From contig NZ_LQIN01000006.1 of assembly GCF_001500065.1 (NCBI RefSeq), forward strand, positions 62,001-126,000: a stretch of DNA of 64,000 bases, in the 5' to 3' direction. Made by a program: the position numbers and the translations under genes. Below are positions 8,014 to 17,115 of the stretch, piece by piece. The notes below the pieces were generated by a model. It worked only from the letters and a program-made list of their open reading frames with translations. It had not been told where the DNA came from and did not search any database. The number at the start of each line of letters is the position of its first letter. Position 1 is the first letter of the stretch. This stretch comes from Mycobacterium sp. IS-3022. GTDB taxonomy: Bacteria; Actinomycetota; Actinomycetes; Mycobacteriales; Mycobacteriaceae.

Positions 8014-9849
8014 CTACAGGCCTAAGTCGGCCTCGAACGCGCCTTCCTCGAGCCGGCGCTTGATGGTGGTCAGGAAGCGGCCGGCATCTGCGCCGTCGAT
8101 CAGCCGGTGGTCGTAGGTCAGTGGGAGGTAGCACACCGAGCGGACACCGATCGATTCGTTGCCGAACTCGTCGGCGATAACGCGGGGCCGCTTGACGATG
8201 GCGCCGGTGCCCAGCATCGCCGCTTGCGGCGGCACCAGGATCGGCGTGTCGAAAAGCGCGCCCTGGCTGCCGATGTTGGTGATCGTGAACGTTCCGCCGG
8301 ACAACTCGTCGGGTTTGAGGTCGCCCGAGCGTGCGCGCGCAGCGATGTCGGCGATCGCGCGGGCCAGGCCGGCCAGCGACAGATCGCCGGCGTTCTTGAT
8401 CACCGGCGAGAGCAGACCCTGCTCCGTGTCGACCGCGAAGCCGAGGTGCTCGGCGTCGTAGTAGGTGATCTCCTTGGTTTCCTCGTTGTAACTGGCGTTG
8501 ACGTTCGGGTGCGCCTTGAGCGCGTCCACCACCGCGACCGCGATGAAGGGCAGGAACGTCAGGTTCACGCCTTCACGCTCGGCGAAACTGGCCTTCGCCC
8601 GTGCTCGCAGCGACACCACCCTGGTCATGTCGACTTCGTGGGTCTGGGTCAATTGCGCTGTCGCCTGCAAAGATTCGCGGGTCTTCTTGGCGGTCAGCTG
8701 GCGGATCCGGTTGGCCTTCTGCGTGCTGCCGCGCAGGTGCGCGAGCCGAGCCGACGAGGTGTCGCCGTCCGCGGAGGCCGACGCCGCAGCGGGCGTCTTG
8801 CCCGCTGCTTCGGCCGGTTGTTCGGTCGGGGTCGTCGGCGCCTTGGTGGCCTCGGCCGCGGCGAGCACATCCTGCTTGCGGATCCGTCCGCCGACGCCCG
8901 TGCCTTTCACGTTGGCGAGGTCAACGTTGTTCTCCGCGGCCAGCTTTCGCACCAGCGGGGTGACATACGGGCCGGATTCACCCGTGGGTTGCGGCTCGGG
9001 CTGCGGTTTCTTTTCCGGTTTCGGCTCGGGTTTGGCCTCTTGCTCGGGCTCGGGTTCCCGCTTGGGCTCAGGCTTGGGTTCCTGCTTGGGTTTCTCTTCC
9101 TGCTTGGGCTCCGGTTCGGGCTCTGGTTCAGGTTCAGGCTTGGGCTCGGGCTCGGGCTTCGAGTCCTGCGCCGCGTCGGCATCGCCGATCTTGGCCAGCT
9201 CCCCGCCCACCTCGACTGTGTCGTCCTCCTCGGCGGTGATGGACAGGAGTGTGCCCGCCACCGGCGAAGGGATCTCGGTGTCCACCTTGTCCGTGGATAC
9301 CTCGAGCAACGGTTCGTCGACCTCGACGGTGTCGCCGACCTTCTTCAGCCAGCGTGTCACGGTGCCCTCGGTGACGGACTCGCCGAGCTCGGGCATCAGC
9401 ACCGGCGTCGCGTCCCCCGAAGACTTCGCAGCCGGCTTGGATTCAGGCTTGGATTCGGGCTGCGACGAGTCCTCTTCCTCTTCCTCGGCGGCGGGCTCGG
9501 GCTGAGACGCCGGCTCCTCTGCGGGCTTCTCCTCTTCGGCGGCCTGCTCGCCTCCGCCGGAGACGCCCTCGTCTTCCGAGTCGTCGGAGCTGTCGGAGCC
9601 GCCATCCTCGCCGGCGTCGCCGATGACCGCCAACTCACCGCCCACCTCAACGGTGTCGTCCTCCTGGGCGATGATCTTCTTCAGCACACCGGAAGCGGGC
9701 GCGGGAATCTCGGTGTCAACCTTGTCGGTGGAGACTTCCAGCAGCGGCTCATCTTGTTCGACCGTATCGCCCTCTTGCTTGAGCCAACGCGTGACAGTCC
9801 CCTCGGTGACGCTCTCGCCGAGTGCTGGCATCTGGACGGAGATGGCCAT
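8014..9849 (-). CDS. dlaT: Dihydrolipoamide acyltransferase (E2)
   Basis: 611 residues (also named sucB), longer than the roughly 553 of M. tuberculosis. Two nearly identical lipoyl domains (about 1-76 and 147-222), each with the modified lysine in STDKVDTE (Lys43, Lys188). Linker 1 (79-148) is rich in Asp/Glu/Ser; linker 2 (226-294) consists of KPEPEP-type repeats. A peripheral-subunit binding domain follows at about 295-332, then the catalytic domain with DHRLIDG (His581, Asp585). In mycobacteria DlaT serves pyruvate dehydrogenase and peroxynitrite reductase. ATG 9849 has GGGAG 9 bases upstream. Confidence 0.96.
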   Translation of the reverse strand: MAISVQMPALGESVTEGTVTRWLKQEGDTVEQDEPLLEVSTDKVDTEIPAPASGVLKKIIAQEDDTVEVGGELAVIGDAGEDGGSDSSDDSEDEGVSGGGEQAAEEEKPAEEPASQPEPAAEEEEEDSSQPESKPESKPAAKSSGDATPVLMPELGESVTEGTVTRWLKKVGDTVEVDEPLLEVSTDKVDTEIPSPVAGTLLSITAEEDDTVEVGGELAKIGDADAAQDSKPEPEPKPEPEPEPEPEPKQEEKPKQEPKPEPKREPEPEQEAKPEPKPEKKPQPEPQPTGESGPYVTPLVRKLAAENNVDLANVKGTGVGGRIRKQDVLAAAEATKAPTTPTEQPAEAAGKTPAAASASADGDTSSARLAHLRGSTQKANRIRQLTAKKTRESLQATAQLTQTHEVDMTRVVSLRARAKASFAEREGVNLTFLPFIAVAVVDALKAHPNVNASYNEETKEITYYDAEHLGFAVDTEQGLLSPVIKNAGDLSLAGLARAIADIAARARSGDLKPDELSGGTFTITNIGSQGALFDTPILVPPQAAMLGTGAIVKRPRVIADEFGNESIGVRSVCYLPLTYDHRLIDGADAGRFLTTIKRRLEEGAFEADLGL

Positions 9850-9871
9850 GTGATTGACTCCCTCGCTCCCT

Positions 9872-9885
9872 TGAACGGTCGGTCA
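9872..9885. promoter_or_regulatory. Possible operator upstream of dlaT
   Basis: TGAACGGTCGGTCA matches its own reverse complement at 10 of 14 positions and has the look of a TetR-family operator. It lies 22 bases before the dlaT start, between the ribosome-binding site and the upstream region. Speculative; only the base pattern supports it. Confidence 0.22.
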
Positions 9886-10009
9886 GTCGTGCTGGGTCGA
9901 TGTCTTCGCAACCCATCCTGTCACGTCCGCTTACACAGTTCGCCGCAGACCGGCCGACCCGTCGCTCTGGCACTATCGAGACAGGTGACCGAAGGGAGCA
10001 CGGACGGGA

Positions 10010-10366
10010 GTGGGAGTTCTCGACAGATTTCGCCGCGGTAAGCGCGCGGGCAACGGGCCGGGGGACGACCCCGCCGCGGATCTGAACTACCTGCGCCAGT
10101 GGGTCGCCGAACACACCGGCGTGGAAGCCTTCGTCGAACCGAAGACCACGGTCACCGACGTCACCGTGGTCCTGGTGGCCGCCGACGGCGAGTGGACCCG
10201 GCGCCGCGCCGGGGGAGACGCCGGTGCCCGTCGGCTGTCCGAACGGCTCAATATCCCCGTCTACGACGTGCAGAAGGTCGGCTACCCGCAGCGGATGCGC
10301 GACTACGACGAACGTCGCCGCATCGAACGCCGTCGCGCGCAGCGTCGGGAGCTCGACGAGCGCTGA
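10010..10366 (+). CDS. Conserved hypothetical protein, small and basic at the C-terminus
   Basis: 118 residues, no family recognised with confidence. Residues 1-25 are basic and Gly-rich; residues 28-95 have alternating strand and helix character (VTDVTVVLVAADGEWTRRR, then NIPVYDVQKVGYPQRM); the last 20 residues are almost all Arg/Glu and likely form a charged helix. No membrane segment or signal peptide. GTG 10010 follows GAAGGGAG by about a dozen bases. Divergent from dlaT and 38 bases upstream of ephD, so possibly co-transcribed with ephD. Confidence 0.75.
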   Translation: MGVLDRFRRGKRAGNGPGDDPAADLNYLRQWVAEHTGVEAFVEPKTTVTDVTVVLVAADGEWTRRRAGGDAGARRLSERLNIPVYDVQKVGYPQRMRDYDERRRIERRRAQRRELDER

Positions 10367-10404
10367 TACGGTACCGACGGTTCCGCCAACCACTGGGAGG
10401 TGTG

Positions 10405-12171
10405 ATGGGGCAGAACGCGCTGCGGTTCGTCGACAGCTCAGATGACGTGCGGATCGCCGTTTACGAAGAAGGCAATCCCGACGGCCCCACGCTGGTTCTC
10501 GTACACGGCTGGCCGGACTCGCACGTAATGTGGGACGGCGTTGTGCCGCTGCTGGCCGACCGGTTCCGCATCGTGCGCTACGACAACCGGGGAGTCGGCG
10601 AATCGACTGTGCCCAAGCGTGTTTCGGCTCATCGTATGGCCCGGTACGCCGATGACTTCGAAGCCGTCACCGCCGCCGTCAGCGCCGGCGAACCGGTGCA
10701 CGTACTCGCGCACGACTGGGGCTCGGCGGCCATGTGGGAGTACCTGGCCCGGCCGGGTGCCAGCGACCGCGTCGCGTCGTTCACCTCCATTGCGGGTCCC
10801 AGCATCGACCACCTCAACCGCTTCGTCATCGGCAGCTTGCGGCGTCCGTGGCGTCCGCGGCGGTTCGTTCGCGCGCTCAGCCAGTTCCTGTCCTTCTCCT
10901 ACATGGGCTTCTTCTCGATCCCGGGCATCGCACCGTTGGCCGTGCGCGGCTTCGTCGCAGACCTGGTCCGACAGATCCTGCTACTGCGCGATGGAATCCC
11001 TGCCGACCAACTGCACCATTCCGCGACCTACAAGGACGACGCCGCCAAGAGCGTCAAGGTCTATGGCGCCAACTATCTGGCGTCGATGAAGACGGGGCGC
11101 ACGGATCACTACGTCGATGTCCCGGTGCAGCTCATCGTCAACCTCAGGGACCCGTTCGTGCGGCCGTATGTCTATGACGACACCAAGAACTGGGTTGCGC
11201 GGCTGTGGCGGCGCGATATTGCCGCCGGGCACTGGTCGCCGATGTCGCACCCGCATGCGATCGCACGGTCGGTCGAGCAGCTCGTCGATTTCCTCGACGG
11301 CAACCCGCCGGCGCGTGAACTGCTGCGCGCACAGGTCGGCCGGCCACGCGAATACTTCAGCGACACACTGGTTTCCGTGACAGGTGCGGGAAGTGGCATC
11401 GGTCGCGAGACGGCGCTCGCGTTCGCGCGGGAGGGTGCCGAGATCGTCGTCAGCGACCTCGACGAGGGCACCGCCAAGGAGACCGCGGCCCAGATCACCG
11501 CCCGCGGAGGAGTCGCGCACGCCTACACCGTCGACGTGTCCGACGCCGACGCCGTCGAGCGGTTCGCCGACCGGGTGTGCGCCGAACACGGCGTACCCGA
11601 CATCGTGGTGAACAACGCGGGCGTCGGGCACGCCGGAATGTTCCTCGACACCCCGCGCGAGGAGTACGACCGTGTACTGGCCATCAACTTCGGTGGAGTT
11701 GTCAACTGCTGCAGGTCTTTCGGGCGCCGACTGGTCGACCGAGGACTGGGCGGGCACGTCGTCAACATCTCCTCGATGGCGGCCTACTCACCGCAGCAGT
11801 CGATGAACGCCTACGCCACCAGCAAGGCCGCGGTGTTCATGTTCGGCGATTGTCTGCGCGCCGAGCTGGACCAGGCCGGCGTGGGGCTCACCACGGTGTG
11901 CCCCGGCGTGATCGACACAAACATCGTGCACACCACCCGGTTCGACGCGCCCGCCGGCAAGCGGGACAAGGTCGAAGCCCGCCGCGCGCAACTGGAGAAG
12001 GTGTTCGCCAAGCGCCGGTACGGCCCCGACAAGGTCGCCAATGCGATCGTCTCGGCGGTCAAGAAGAACAAGCCGATCCGCCCGGTCGCCCCGGAGGCAC
12101 ACATTGTCTACGGCGTCGCGCACCTGCTCCCGCAGGTGATGCGCAGCACCGCGCGCGGCAGGGTCGTCTAG
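10405..12171 (+). CDS. ephD: EphD: alpha/beta hydrolase (epoxide hydrolase)-SDR fusion
   Basis: 588 residues with two enzyme domains. Residues 1-310 are an alpha/beta hydrolase with HGWPDS (34-39, oxyanion loop) and the nucleophile Asp104 in AHDWGS. Residues 320-588 are a short-chain dehydrogenase with the cofactor motif TGAGSGIG (326-333), NNAGVGHAG, and the catalytic Tyr470/Lys474 in YATSK. The same fusion exists in M. tuberculosis EphD, reported to act on epoxides and to influence mycolic acids. ATG 10405 is preceded by GGGAGG; an in-frame GTG lies one codon earlier. Convergent with pepB. Confidence 0.94.
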   Translation: MGQNALRFVDSSDDVRIAVYEEGNPDGPTLVLVHGWPDSHVMWDGVVPLLADRFRIVRYDNRGVGESTVPKRVSAHRMARYADDFEAVTAAVSAGEPVHVLAHDWGSAAMWEYLARPGASDRVASFTSIAGPSIDHLNRFVIGSLRRPWRPRRFVRALSQFLSFSYMGFFSIPGIAPLAVRGFVADLVRQILLLRDGIPADQLHHSATYKDDAAKSVKVYGANYLASMKTGRTDHYVDVPVQLIVNLRDPFVRPYVYDDTKNWVARLWRRDIAAGHWSPMSHPHAIARSVEQLVDFLDGNPPARELLRAQVGRPREYFSDTLVSVTGAGSGIGRETALAFAREGAEIVVSDLDEGTAKETAAQITARGGVAHAYTVDVSDADAVERFADRVCAEHGVPDIVVNNAGVGHAGMFLDTPREEYDRVLAINFGGVVNCCRSFGRRLVDRGLGGHVVNISSMAAYSPQQSMNAYATSKAAVFMFGDCLRAELDQAGVGLTTVCPGVIDTNIVHTTRFDAPAGKRDKVEARRAQLEKVFAKRRYGPDKVANAIVSAVKKNKPIRPVAPEAHIVYGVAHLLPQVMRSTARGRVV

Positions 12172-12173
12172 TA

Positions 12174-12232
12174 CCGAAACCGACGTTTTGGCGGATCTGT
12201 GCGAGTGAAAACCGCCATTTCGTCGGTCTCGG
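12174..12232. repeat. Inverted-repeat element, copy 2, between convergent genes
   Basis: CCGAAACCGACG (12174-12185) pairs with CGTCGGTCTCGG (12221-12232) at 11 of 12 positions, and inside them GGCGG pairs with CCGCC. The arms match copy 1 at 4596-4658. The element fills the whole ephD/pepB gap, consistent with a bidirectional terminator. Confidence 0.6.
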
Positions 12233-12242
12233 CGATATGGGC

Positions 12243-13763
12243 CTACCCGTTAGCCGCTATGTCCTCCAGGACCGCGAACATGGTCCGGGTCGGCACGCCG
12301 GTGCCGCCCTTGCCGGTGTAACCCCACGGGCCGCCCGTGTTGTACGCCGGACCCGCGATGTCGATGTGGGCCCACTGCACGCCGTCGGCGACGAACTCGC
12401 GCAGGTACGTACCCGCCACCAGCATGCCGGCGTACCGCGAACCGCTGACGTTGGCGAGGTCGGCGACCGTCGACTTGAGGTCGTCCTTGAGTTCCTCGGG
12501 CAGCGGCATCGGCCAGGCGTTCTCGCCGACCGCCTGCGAAATCCCTGCCACCCTGTCGCGGAATTCGTCACTGCCCATCACCCCGGGGGTGCGGGCGCCG
12601 AGCGCGACGGTCTGTGCACCGGTCAGCGTCGAGGTCTCGATCAGGTAGTCCGGTTGGTCCTCGCCGGCCCGCACGATCGCGTCGGCCAGAATCAGCCGGC
12701 CCTCGGCGTCGGTGTTGAGCACTTCGACTGTGGTGCCGCCGTACTGGGTCAGCACGTCGCCGGGCCGCTGCGCGGTGGCCGACGGCATGTTCTCGGCCAT
12801 CGGCACCGTGGCGATGACGTCGATCGGCAGCTTCTGCTTGGCGGCCAGCACCACGGTCGCGATGACAGCGGCTGCGCCACCCATGTCGGAGGTCATGTGG
12901 TGCATGTTCGCCGCGGGCTTTATCGAAATGCCGCCGGTGTCGAACGTGATGCCCTTGCCGACCAGCGCGACGCGCTTGCCTTTTCGCTTGGCGCCCTTGT
13001 GGGTCAGCCGTACCAGCCGCGGAGGGCGGGAGGAACCCTTGCCGACGCCGATGATGCCGCCGTAACCCGCCTTCTCCAAGGCCTTCTCGTCGAGGATTTC
13101 CACCTGCAGTCCGGCTGCCTCGGCTAAATCCTTTGCGCGCCGAGCGAATTCGGCGGGAAAGAGGTGGCTCGGGGGGGTGTTGACCAGGTCGCGGGCGGTG
13201 GCCACCGCGGTCGCGATGTCGGCCGCCCGCTGCGCGGCTTCCTTGGTACTGGACTTGGTGTCCGCGGTGAGCGCGGTGATCTCGCGCAGGCCGGCGTCCT
13301 TGGGCGCGGTCTTGCCGCTGCGGAAGTCGGCGAACCGGTAGGCGCCGAGGATCAGGCCCTCGATCGCGGCTGTCAGGTCGACGTCCGTCAGCGTCGTCAG
13401 CGCCACCTCTGTGCCGTTGAGCGAGCGGGCCGCCGCTCCCGCGGCGCGGCGGATGGTGTCGGCGGAGTACGCCTCTGATCGCTTGCCGAGGCCCACTGCA
13501 AGCACGCTGGCCACCGGAAGCGATGGCGCGACGATGCGGGTGAGCTGCTCACTGCCGCCTTTGGCGCCGAGCGCCTCGAGCGCACCCTCGATCTCAGCGA
13601 CCGCAGCGGCGTCCAGAAACGGGCTCGACACCACCTTCGCAGGGGAGTCGTCGTCACCGTTGACCACCGGCACGATCAGCACCGATGAGCCGGCTTTGCG
13701 TTTGGGCAGCGACGAGCTGACGGTGACGGTAGGAACCTGGTATCCGACGGTTGCAGGGCTCAC
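12243..13763 (-). CDS. pepB: Leucyl aminopeptidase (M17)
   Basis: 506 residues, close to the family's usual 500. A cytosolic two-metal exopeptidase that removes N-terminal residues. The C-terminal catalytic domain shows [17 protein letters not shown], the DMGGAAAV segment and the signature NTDAEGRL, which supply metal ligands and the catalytic Arg. The N-terminal domain (1-170) is the usual variable alpha/beta domain. GTG 13763 chosen because the known protein begins nearby; TAGGGT eight bases upstream suggests a leaderless or nearly leaderless mRNA. A run of seven G (13171-13177) lies in the coding sequence. Confidence 0.96.
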   Translation of the reverse strand: MSPATVGYQVPTVTVSSSLPKRKAGSSVLIVPVVNGDDDSPAKVVSSPFLDAAAVAEIEGALEALGAKGGSEQLTRIVAPSLPVASVLAVGLGKRSEAYSADTIRRAAGAAARSLNGTEVALTTLTDVDLTAAIEGLILGAYRFADFRSGKTAPKDAGLREITALTADTKSSTKEAAQRAADIATAVATARDLVNTPPSHLFPAEFARRAKDLAEAAGLQVEILDEKALEKAGYGGIIGVGKGSSRPPRLVRLTHKGAKRKGKRVALVGKGITFDTGGISIKPAANMHHMTSDMGGAAAVIATVVLAAKQKLPIDVIATVPMAENMPSATAQRPGDVLTQYGGTTVEVLNTDAEGRLILADAIVRAGEDQPDYLIETSTLTGAQTVALGARTPGVMGSDEFRDRVAGISQAVGENAWPMPLPEELKDDLKSTVADLANVSGSRYAGMLVAGTYLREFVADGVQWAHIDIAGPAYNTGGPWGYTGKGGTGVPTRTMFAVLEDIAANG

Positions 13764-13780
13764 GAGGCCTAACCCTAGCT

Positions 13781-14866
13781 TCAGTGGCCGCCGTGCAGAT
13801 CGTAGGCCGTGACCGGGGCGTCGAAGCCCTTGAGGGTCAAAGGATCCAGCCGAACCGCCGGCCAGTCGGGTAGCGCGTCGCGAACATCGGTGGATGCCAG
13901 GATCTGCCCCGGTGCTGCCGCCGCCACAAGCCGCGCGGCCAGGTTGACGGGGTTGCCGAAGTAGTCGCCGTTGATGGCGACAACTGCGCCGTAGCTCAGC
14001 CCCGCCCGAAGACCAAGTCCCGCTTTTCGGACATTCGGGTGGTTCACGAGATCGGTGGCGGTCCGCACCAGGCGGTCCGGCGTCGAACTGACCCACATCA
14101 CCGCGTCTCCGATGAATTTGACCAGCCGACTGTCGTCATCGTGCACAACGTCACTGGCGGTCGCACTGAACCCGCTGAGTAGTGCTGTCAGATCGGCCGA
14201 GTTGAGTATCTGCGTCATCGCCGTGAAACCCGAAAGGTCGACGAACCCGATTCCGCACTCCAAGGCGGACGACGGATCGCTGACCACGTTCGCGAACAGA
14301 TTGGGCCGCTCGAGATGCTGCCGATGGACGGCGTCCATCATCGCCCCGATGCGGGGAATCAATTCGGCCAGCGCGCGGTATGTCTGCGCAGTGATGAGTT
14401 CGTCATGGCTGGTGGTGATCCACAATGCCGGCTGGGTCGTTCGTGTCAGCGTCACTTCGGCTTCTGCCAACCTGGCCATCGCGGCGCCGATGAGGCGTAG
14501 CAATCCGGCGGTGCCGTCCGCGCTCCACAACTCCTCCATCGCGGCGCAGGTGGCCATGGCGGCGACGTCGGCCTCGCTCAGCACGACCTGGTCAGGGTCG
14601 GCCGCGGTCAAGCCCAGCATCGCCCAGAAATGAGCGACGTCGTCGACCGGCAATCCGAGCGCCTCAGCCGCGGTTCGCAGGCTGCAGCTGGGAGGCCCTG
14701 AGCGCCGAATGGCGTCGCCGGCGAGTTGATACAGGGCTCGTCCGTGTCGCTCCGCATCGACCATCGCTTCGGCGGAGAATCCGAGGCCGTCGAGGTACTC
14801 GATCAGCGCCGCTCGTCCTCGTGCATCGGCGAGGCCGGCGGCTTCGAGCGCGTCAAGGTCGACCAT
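13781..14866 (-). CDS. Class III adenylate cyclase, second of a tandem pair
   Basis: 361 residues. The N-terminal 200 residues are a helical regulatory region like that of Rv1264/Rv2212; the cyclase domain follows. Catalytic set complete: metal-binding Asp210 (FVDLSGFT) and Asp254 (KFIGDAV), substrate-selecting Lys250 and Asp301, transition-state Asn308 and Arg312 (VNLAARL). It should therefore make cAMP. Its ATG shares one base with the stop of the cyclase gene upstream (TGATG). Same length and same residue numbering as that neighbour, so a tandem duplication. No membrane helices. Confidence 0.94.
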   Translation of the reverse strand: MVDLDALEAAGLADARGRAALIEYLDGLGFSAEAMVDAERHGRALYQLAGDAIRRSGPPSCSLRTAAEALGLPVDDVAHFWAMLGLTAADPDQVVLSEADVAAMATCAAMEELWSADGTAGLLRLIGAAMARLAEAEVTLTRTTQPALWITTSHDELITAQTYRALAELIPRIGAMMDAVHRQHLERPNLFANVVSDPSSALECGIGFVDLSGFTAMTQILNSADLTALLSGFSATASDVVHDDDSRLVKFIGDAVMWVSSTPDRLVRTATDLVNHPNVRKAGLGLRAGLSYGAVVAINGDYFGNPVNLAARLVAAAAPGQILASTDVRDALPDWPAVRLDPLTLKGFDAPVTAYDLHGGH

Positions 14867-15951
14867 CAGCGACTCAGGTGCAAATCGTAGGCGGTGACCG
14901 GAACATCGAAGCCCTTGAGTATCAACGGGTTCTGCGCAATGGCGGGCCAGTCGGGCAGCTCATCGCGAACGTCGGTCGATGCGAGGATCTGCCCCGGTGC
15001 GGCGGCCGCCACCAACCGGGCGGCCAGGTTCACCGGGGTGCCCCAGTAATCGCCGCCGATGGCCAGCACGTCCCCGTAGCCGAGACCCGCGCGCACCAGC
15101 AGACCGGCCTCGTGTGCCTGCGGCAGCTCGACGAGATCGAGAGCGACCTTCGCCAACAGTTCTGGGGTCGAGGACACCCACATCACCTCGTCGCCGATGA
15201 ACTTCACCACGCGCCCACCGTCGGCGTGCACGAGATCGGACACGATGCCGCCGAACTCGATCAACAAATCGGACAATTCGTCCGGCGTGAGCCGCTGGGT
15301 CAGGGCGGTGAAACCGGTGAGATCGGCGAATCCCACCCCGCAGGTGACGATGGGCGACGAGTCGTGCAGCACGCCCTCGAAATGCGTTCGGGCGCTGATG
15401 ATGTGCTCCCGGAAGACGGCGTCGATCAGCACGCTGATCCGCTGGGTGATCTCGGTGACCGCGCGATAGGCCTTCGCCGTGGTGAGTTCGTTCCCGCTGT
15501 GCGTCATCAGCAGATCGGGCTGGGCCATGCGCACCATCGTCCCGCCGGCCTCGGCGAGCCGGGCCATCGTGTTGCCGAGGACCCGCAGAAAGGCCAGCGC
15601 GGCATCGTCGCCGACGAGAGCCTTCATCGCCACCCACGCCGCCAGTCCGTCGACGTCTGCCCGGCTCAGCGCGAGTGCATCCGGATCGGAGATGTTCAGA
15701 CCCATCACGGCCCACGCCGTCGCAACCTCTTCGAGGGGCACGTCGAGCGCCTCGGCGGCCGTGCGCAAGCTGTGCACCGGGCGGCCCGGCCCCTGCAGCG
15801 CATCGCCCGCCAGGCCGAACAGGCGGCCCTTGCGTTCTGCCTCGACCATGTCCTCAGCGGTGAACCCGAGGCTGTCGAGGTACTCGATGAGCCCCGCGCG
15901 TTCTCGCGCGTTCGCAATTCCGGCCGCCTCCAGTGCGGCGAAATCGACCAC
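14866..15951 (-). CDS. Class III adenylate cyclase, first of a tandem pair
   Basis: 361 residues, resembling M. tuberculosis Rv2212 in layout and position (Rv2212 is reported to respond to fatty acids). Regulatory N-terminus about 1-195, cyclase domain about 200-361. All six catalytic positions are intact: Asp210, Lys250, Asp254, Asp301, Asn308, Arg312. Start set at GTG 15951 (VVDFAAL); the frame runs on upstream but only as antisense of gcvT. Only 46 bases separate this start from the divergent gcvT start. Soluble; probably cytoplasmic or peripherally membrane-bound. Confidence 0.94.
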   Translation of the reverse strand: MVDFAALEAAGIANARERAGLIEYLDSLGFTAEDMVEAERKGRLFGLAGDALQGPGRPVHSLRTAAEALDVPLEEVATAWAVMGLNISDPDALALSRADVDGLAAWVAMKALVGDDAALAFLRVLGNTMARLAEAGGTMVRMAQPDLLMTHSGNELTTAKAYRAVTEITQRISVLIDAVFREHIISARTHFEGVLHDSSPIVTCGVGFADLTGFTALTQRLTPDELSDLLIEFGGIVSDLVHADGGRVVKFIGDEVMWVSSTPELLAKVALDLVELPQAHEAGLLVRAGLGYGDVLAIGGDYWGTPVNLAARLVAAAAPGQILASTDVRDELPDWPAIAQNPLILKGFDVPVTAYDLHLSR

Positions 15952-15983
15952 GCACCCGAGTCTGCCAGCGTCGAAGTCCCGGT

Positions 15984-15989
15984 TAGGGT
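15984..15989 (+). promoter_or_regulatory. -10 element before gcvT
   Basis: TAGGGT lies eight bases before GTG 15998, leaving room for at most a 1-2 base leader. No Shine-Dalgarno sequence precedes the start. It sits in the 46-base divergent gap shared with the adenylate cyclase gene. Confidence 0.45.
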
Positions 15990-15997
15990 GGATTTCC

Positions 15998-17092
15998 GTG
16001 AGCGAAGTCGAACACGGCCCACTGGAAGAGCGCCACCGCGAACTGGGGGCGAGCTTCGCCGAGTTCGGCGGGTGGCTGATGCCGGTTTCGTACGCCGGGA
16101 CGGTCAGCGAGCACACCTCGACCCGGACATCGGTCGGGCTGTTCGACGTCAGCCATCTCGGCAAGGCGTTGGTGCGAGGGCCCGGCGCGGCCGAGTACGT
16201 CAACTCCGCATTCACCAACGACCTGCGCCGTATCGGCCCGGGCAAGGCGCAATACACGTTGTGCTGCACGGAGTCCGGCGGGGTCATCGATGACTTGATC
16301 GTGTATTACGTCTCGGATGACGAGATCTTCCTGGTGCCCAACGCCGCCAACACCGCCGCGGTCGTCGAGGCGCTGCGGCGCCGGGCCCCTACCGAGTTGA
16401 CGATCACCGACGAACACCGGTCCTACGCGGTGCTCGCGGTCCAGGGTCCGAAATCGGCGCAGATCGTCGGCGCGCTCGGGCTGCCGACCGACATGGACTA
16501 CATGGGTTATGCCGACGCGGAGTTCGGCGGGGTTCCCGTACGCGTCTGCCGCAGCGGCTACACCGGCGAGCACGGTTATGAGCTGCTGCCGCCGTGGGAC
16601 CGCGCGGACGTGGTGTTCGACGCACTGCTCGAGACGGTGACGGCGGCGGGCGGCGAGCCGGCGGGTCTCGGCGCCCGCGACACCTTGCGAACCGAGATGG
16701 GGTATCCGCTGCACGGCCATGAGCTCTCGCCGGATTTCTCCCCGCTGCAGGCGCGCTGCGGGTGGGCCATCGGCTGGAAAAAAGACGCGTTCTGGGGACG
16801 CGAGGCGTTGCTGGCCGAGAAGGCGAGTGGCCCGCGTCGGCTGCTGCGGGGCCTCAAGGCCGTTGGTAGGGGCGTGCTGCGCGCCGGGCTCACGGTGCTC
16901 GACGGCGACCGTCAGGTGGGCGTGACGACGTCGGGAACCTTCTCTCCGACTTTGAAAGTCGGCATCGCGCTGGCGTTGATCGACACCGACCGCAACATCG
17001 CCGACGGGCAGCTGGTCACGGTCGACGTCCGCGGCCGCGCCGTCGAGTGTGAGGTGGTCAAACCGCCGTTCGTCGCGGCAAAAACCCGGTAG
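15998..17092 (+). CDS. gcvT: Glycine cleavage system aminomethyltransferase (T protein)
   Basis: 364 residues. Transfers the methylene group from the lipoyl-bound aminomethyl of the H protein to tetrahydrofolate, releasing ammonia. Family segments: [15 protein letters not shown] at the N-terminus, the [11 protein letters not shown] strand, [20 protein letters not shown], the [12 protein letters not shown] motif, and [14 protein letters not shown]. The C-terminal barrel includes [16 protein letters not shown] 15998 chosen to fit this N-terminus. Its lipoyl-dependent partner depends on LipA/LipB encoded 9 kb away. Followed 23 bases later by ilvE, which has its own promoter. Confidence 0.97.
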   Translation: MSEVEHGPLEERHRELGASFAEFGGWLMPVSYAGTVSEHTSTRTSVGLFDVSHLGKALVRGPGAAEYVNSAFTNDLRRIGPGKAQYTLCCTESGGVIDDLIVYYVSDDEIFLVPNAANTAAVVEALRRRAPTELTITDEHRSYAVLAVQGPKSAQIVGALGLPTDMDYMGYADAEFGGVPVRVCRSGYTGEHGYELLPPWDRADVVFDALLETVTAAGGEPAGLGARDTLRTEMGYPLHGHELSPDFSPLQARCGWAIGWKKDAFWGREALLAEKASGPRRLLRGLKAVGRGVLRAGLTVLDGDRQVGVTTSGTFSPTLKVGIALALIDTDRNIADGQLVTVDVRGRAVECEVVKPPFVAAKTR

Positions 17093-17103
17093 CGCTTCGG
17101 ATA

Positions 17104-17109
17104 TACAAT
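17104..17109 (+). promoter_or_regulatory. -10 element of a probable leaderless ilvE transcript
   Basis: TACAAT (within TATACAAT) is followed by six bases and ATG 17116. It is the strongest -10 match in the window and lies directly after the gcvT stop. Confidence 0.6.
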
Positions 17110-17115
17110 CGCTGC

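Noticed and set aside
8980..9174. CRISPR-like periodic DNA
   Set aside because: The periodicity comes from codons of KPEP repeats within dlaT; units are short, contiguous and without spacers.
8107..10041. A 644-codon open frame opposite dlaT
   Set aside because: Antisense of the dlaT linkers, giving long runs of Gly, Leu and Arg. It has no domain, and dlaT is certain on the other strand.
12174..12242. A short gene between ephD and pepB
   Set aside because: The gap is filled by the inverted-repeat element and has no start with a ribosome-binding site.
14821..16293. A 490-codon open frame opposite the first adenylate cyclase gene
   Set aside because: It covers the complement of the cyclase gene and part of gcvT in another frame; both of those are well supported.
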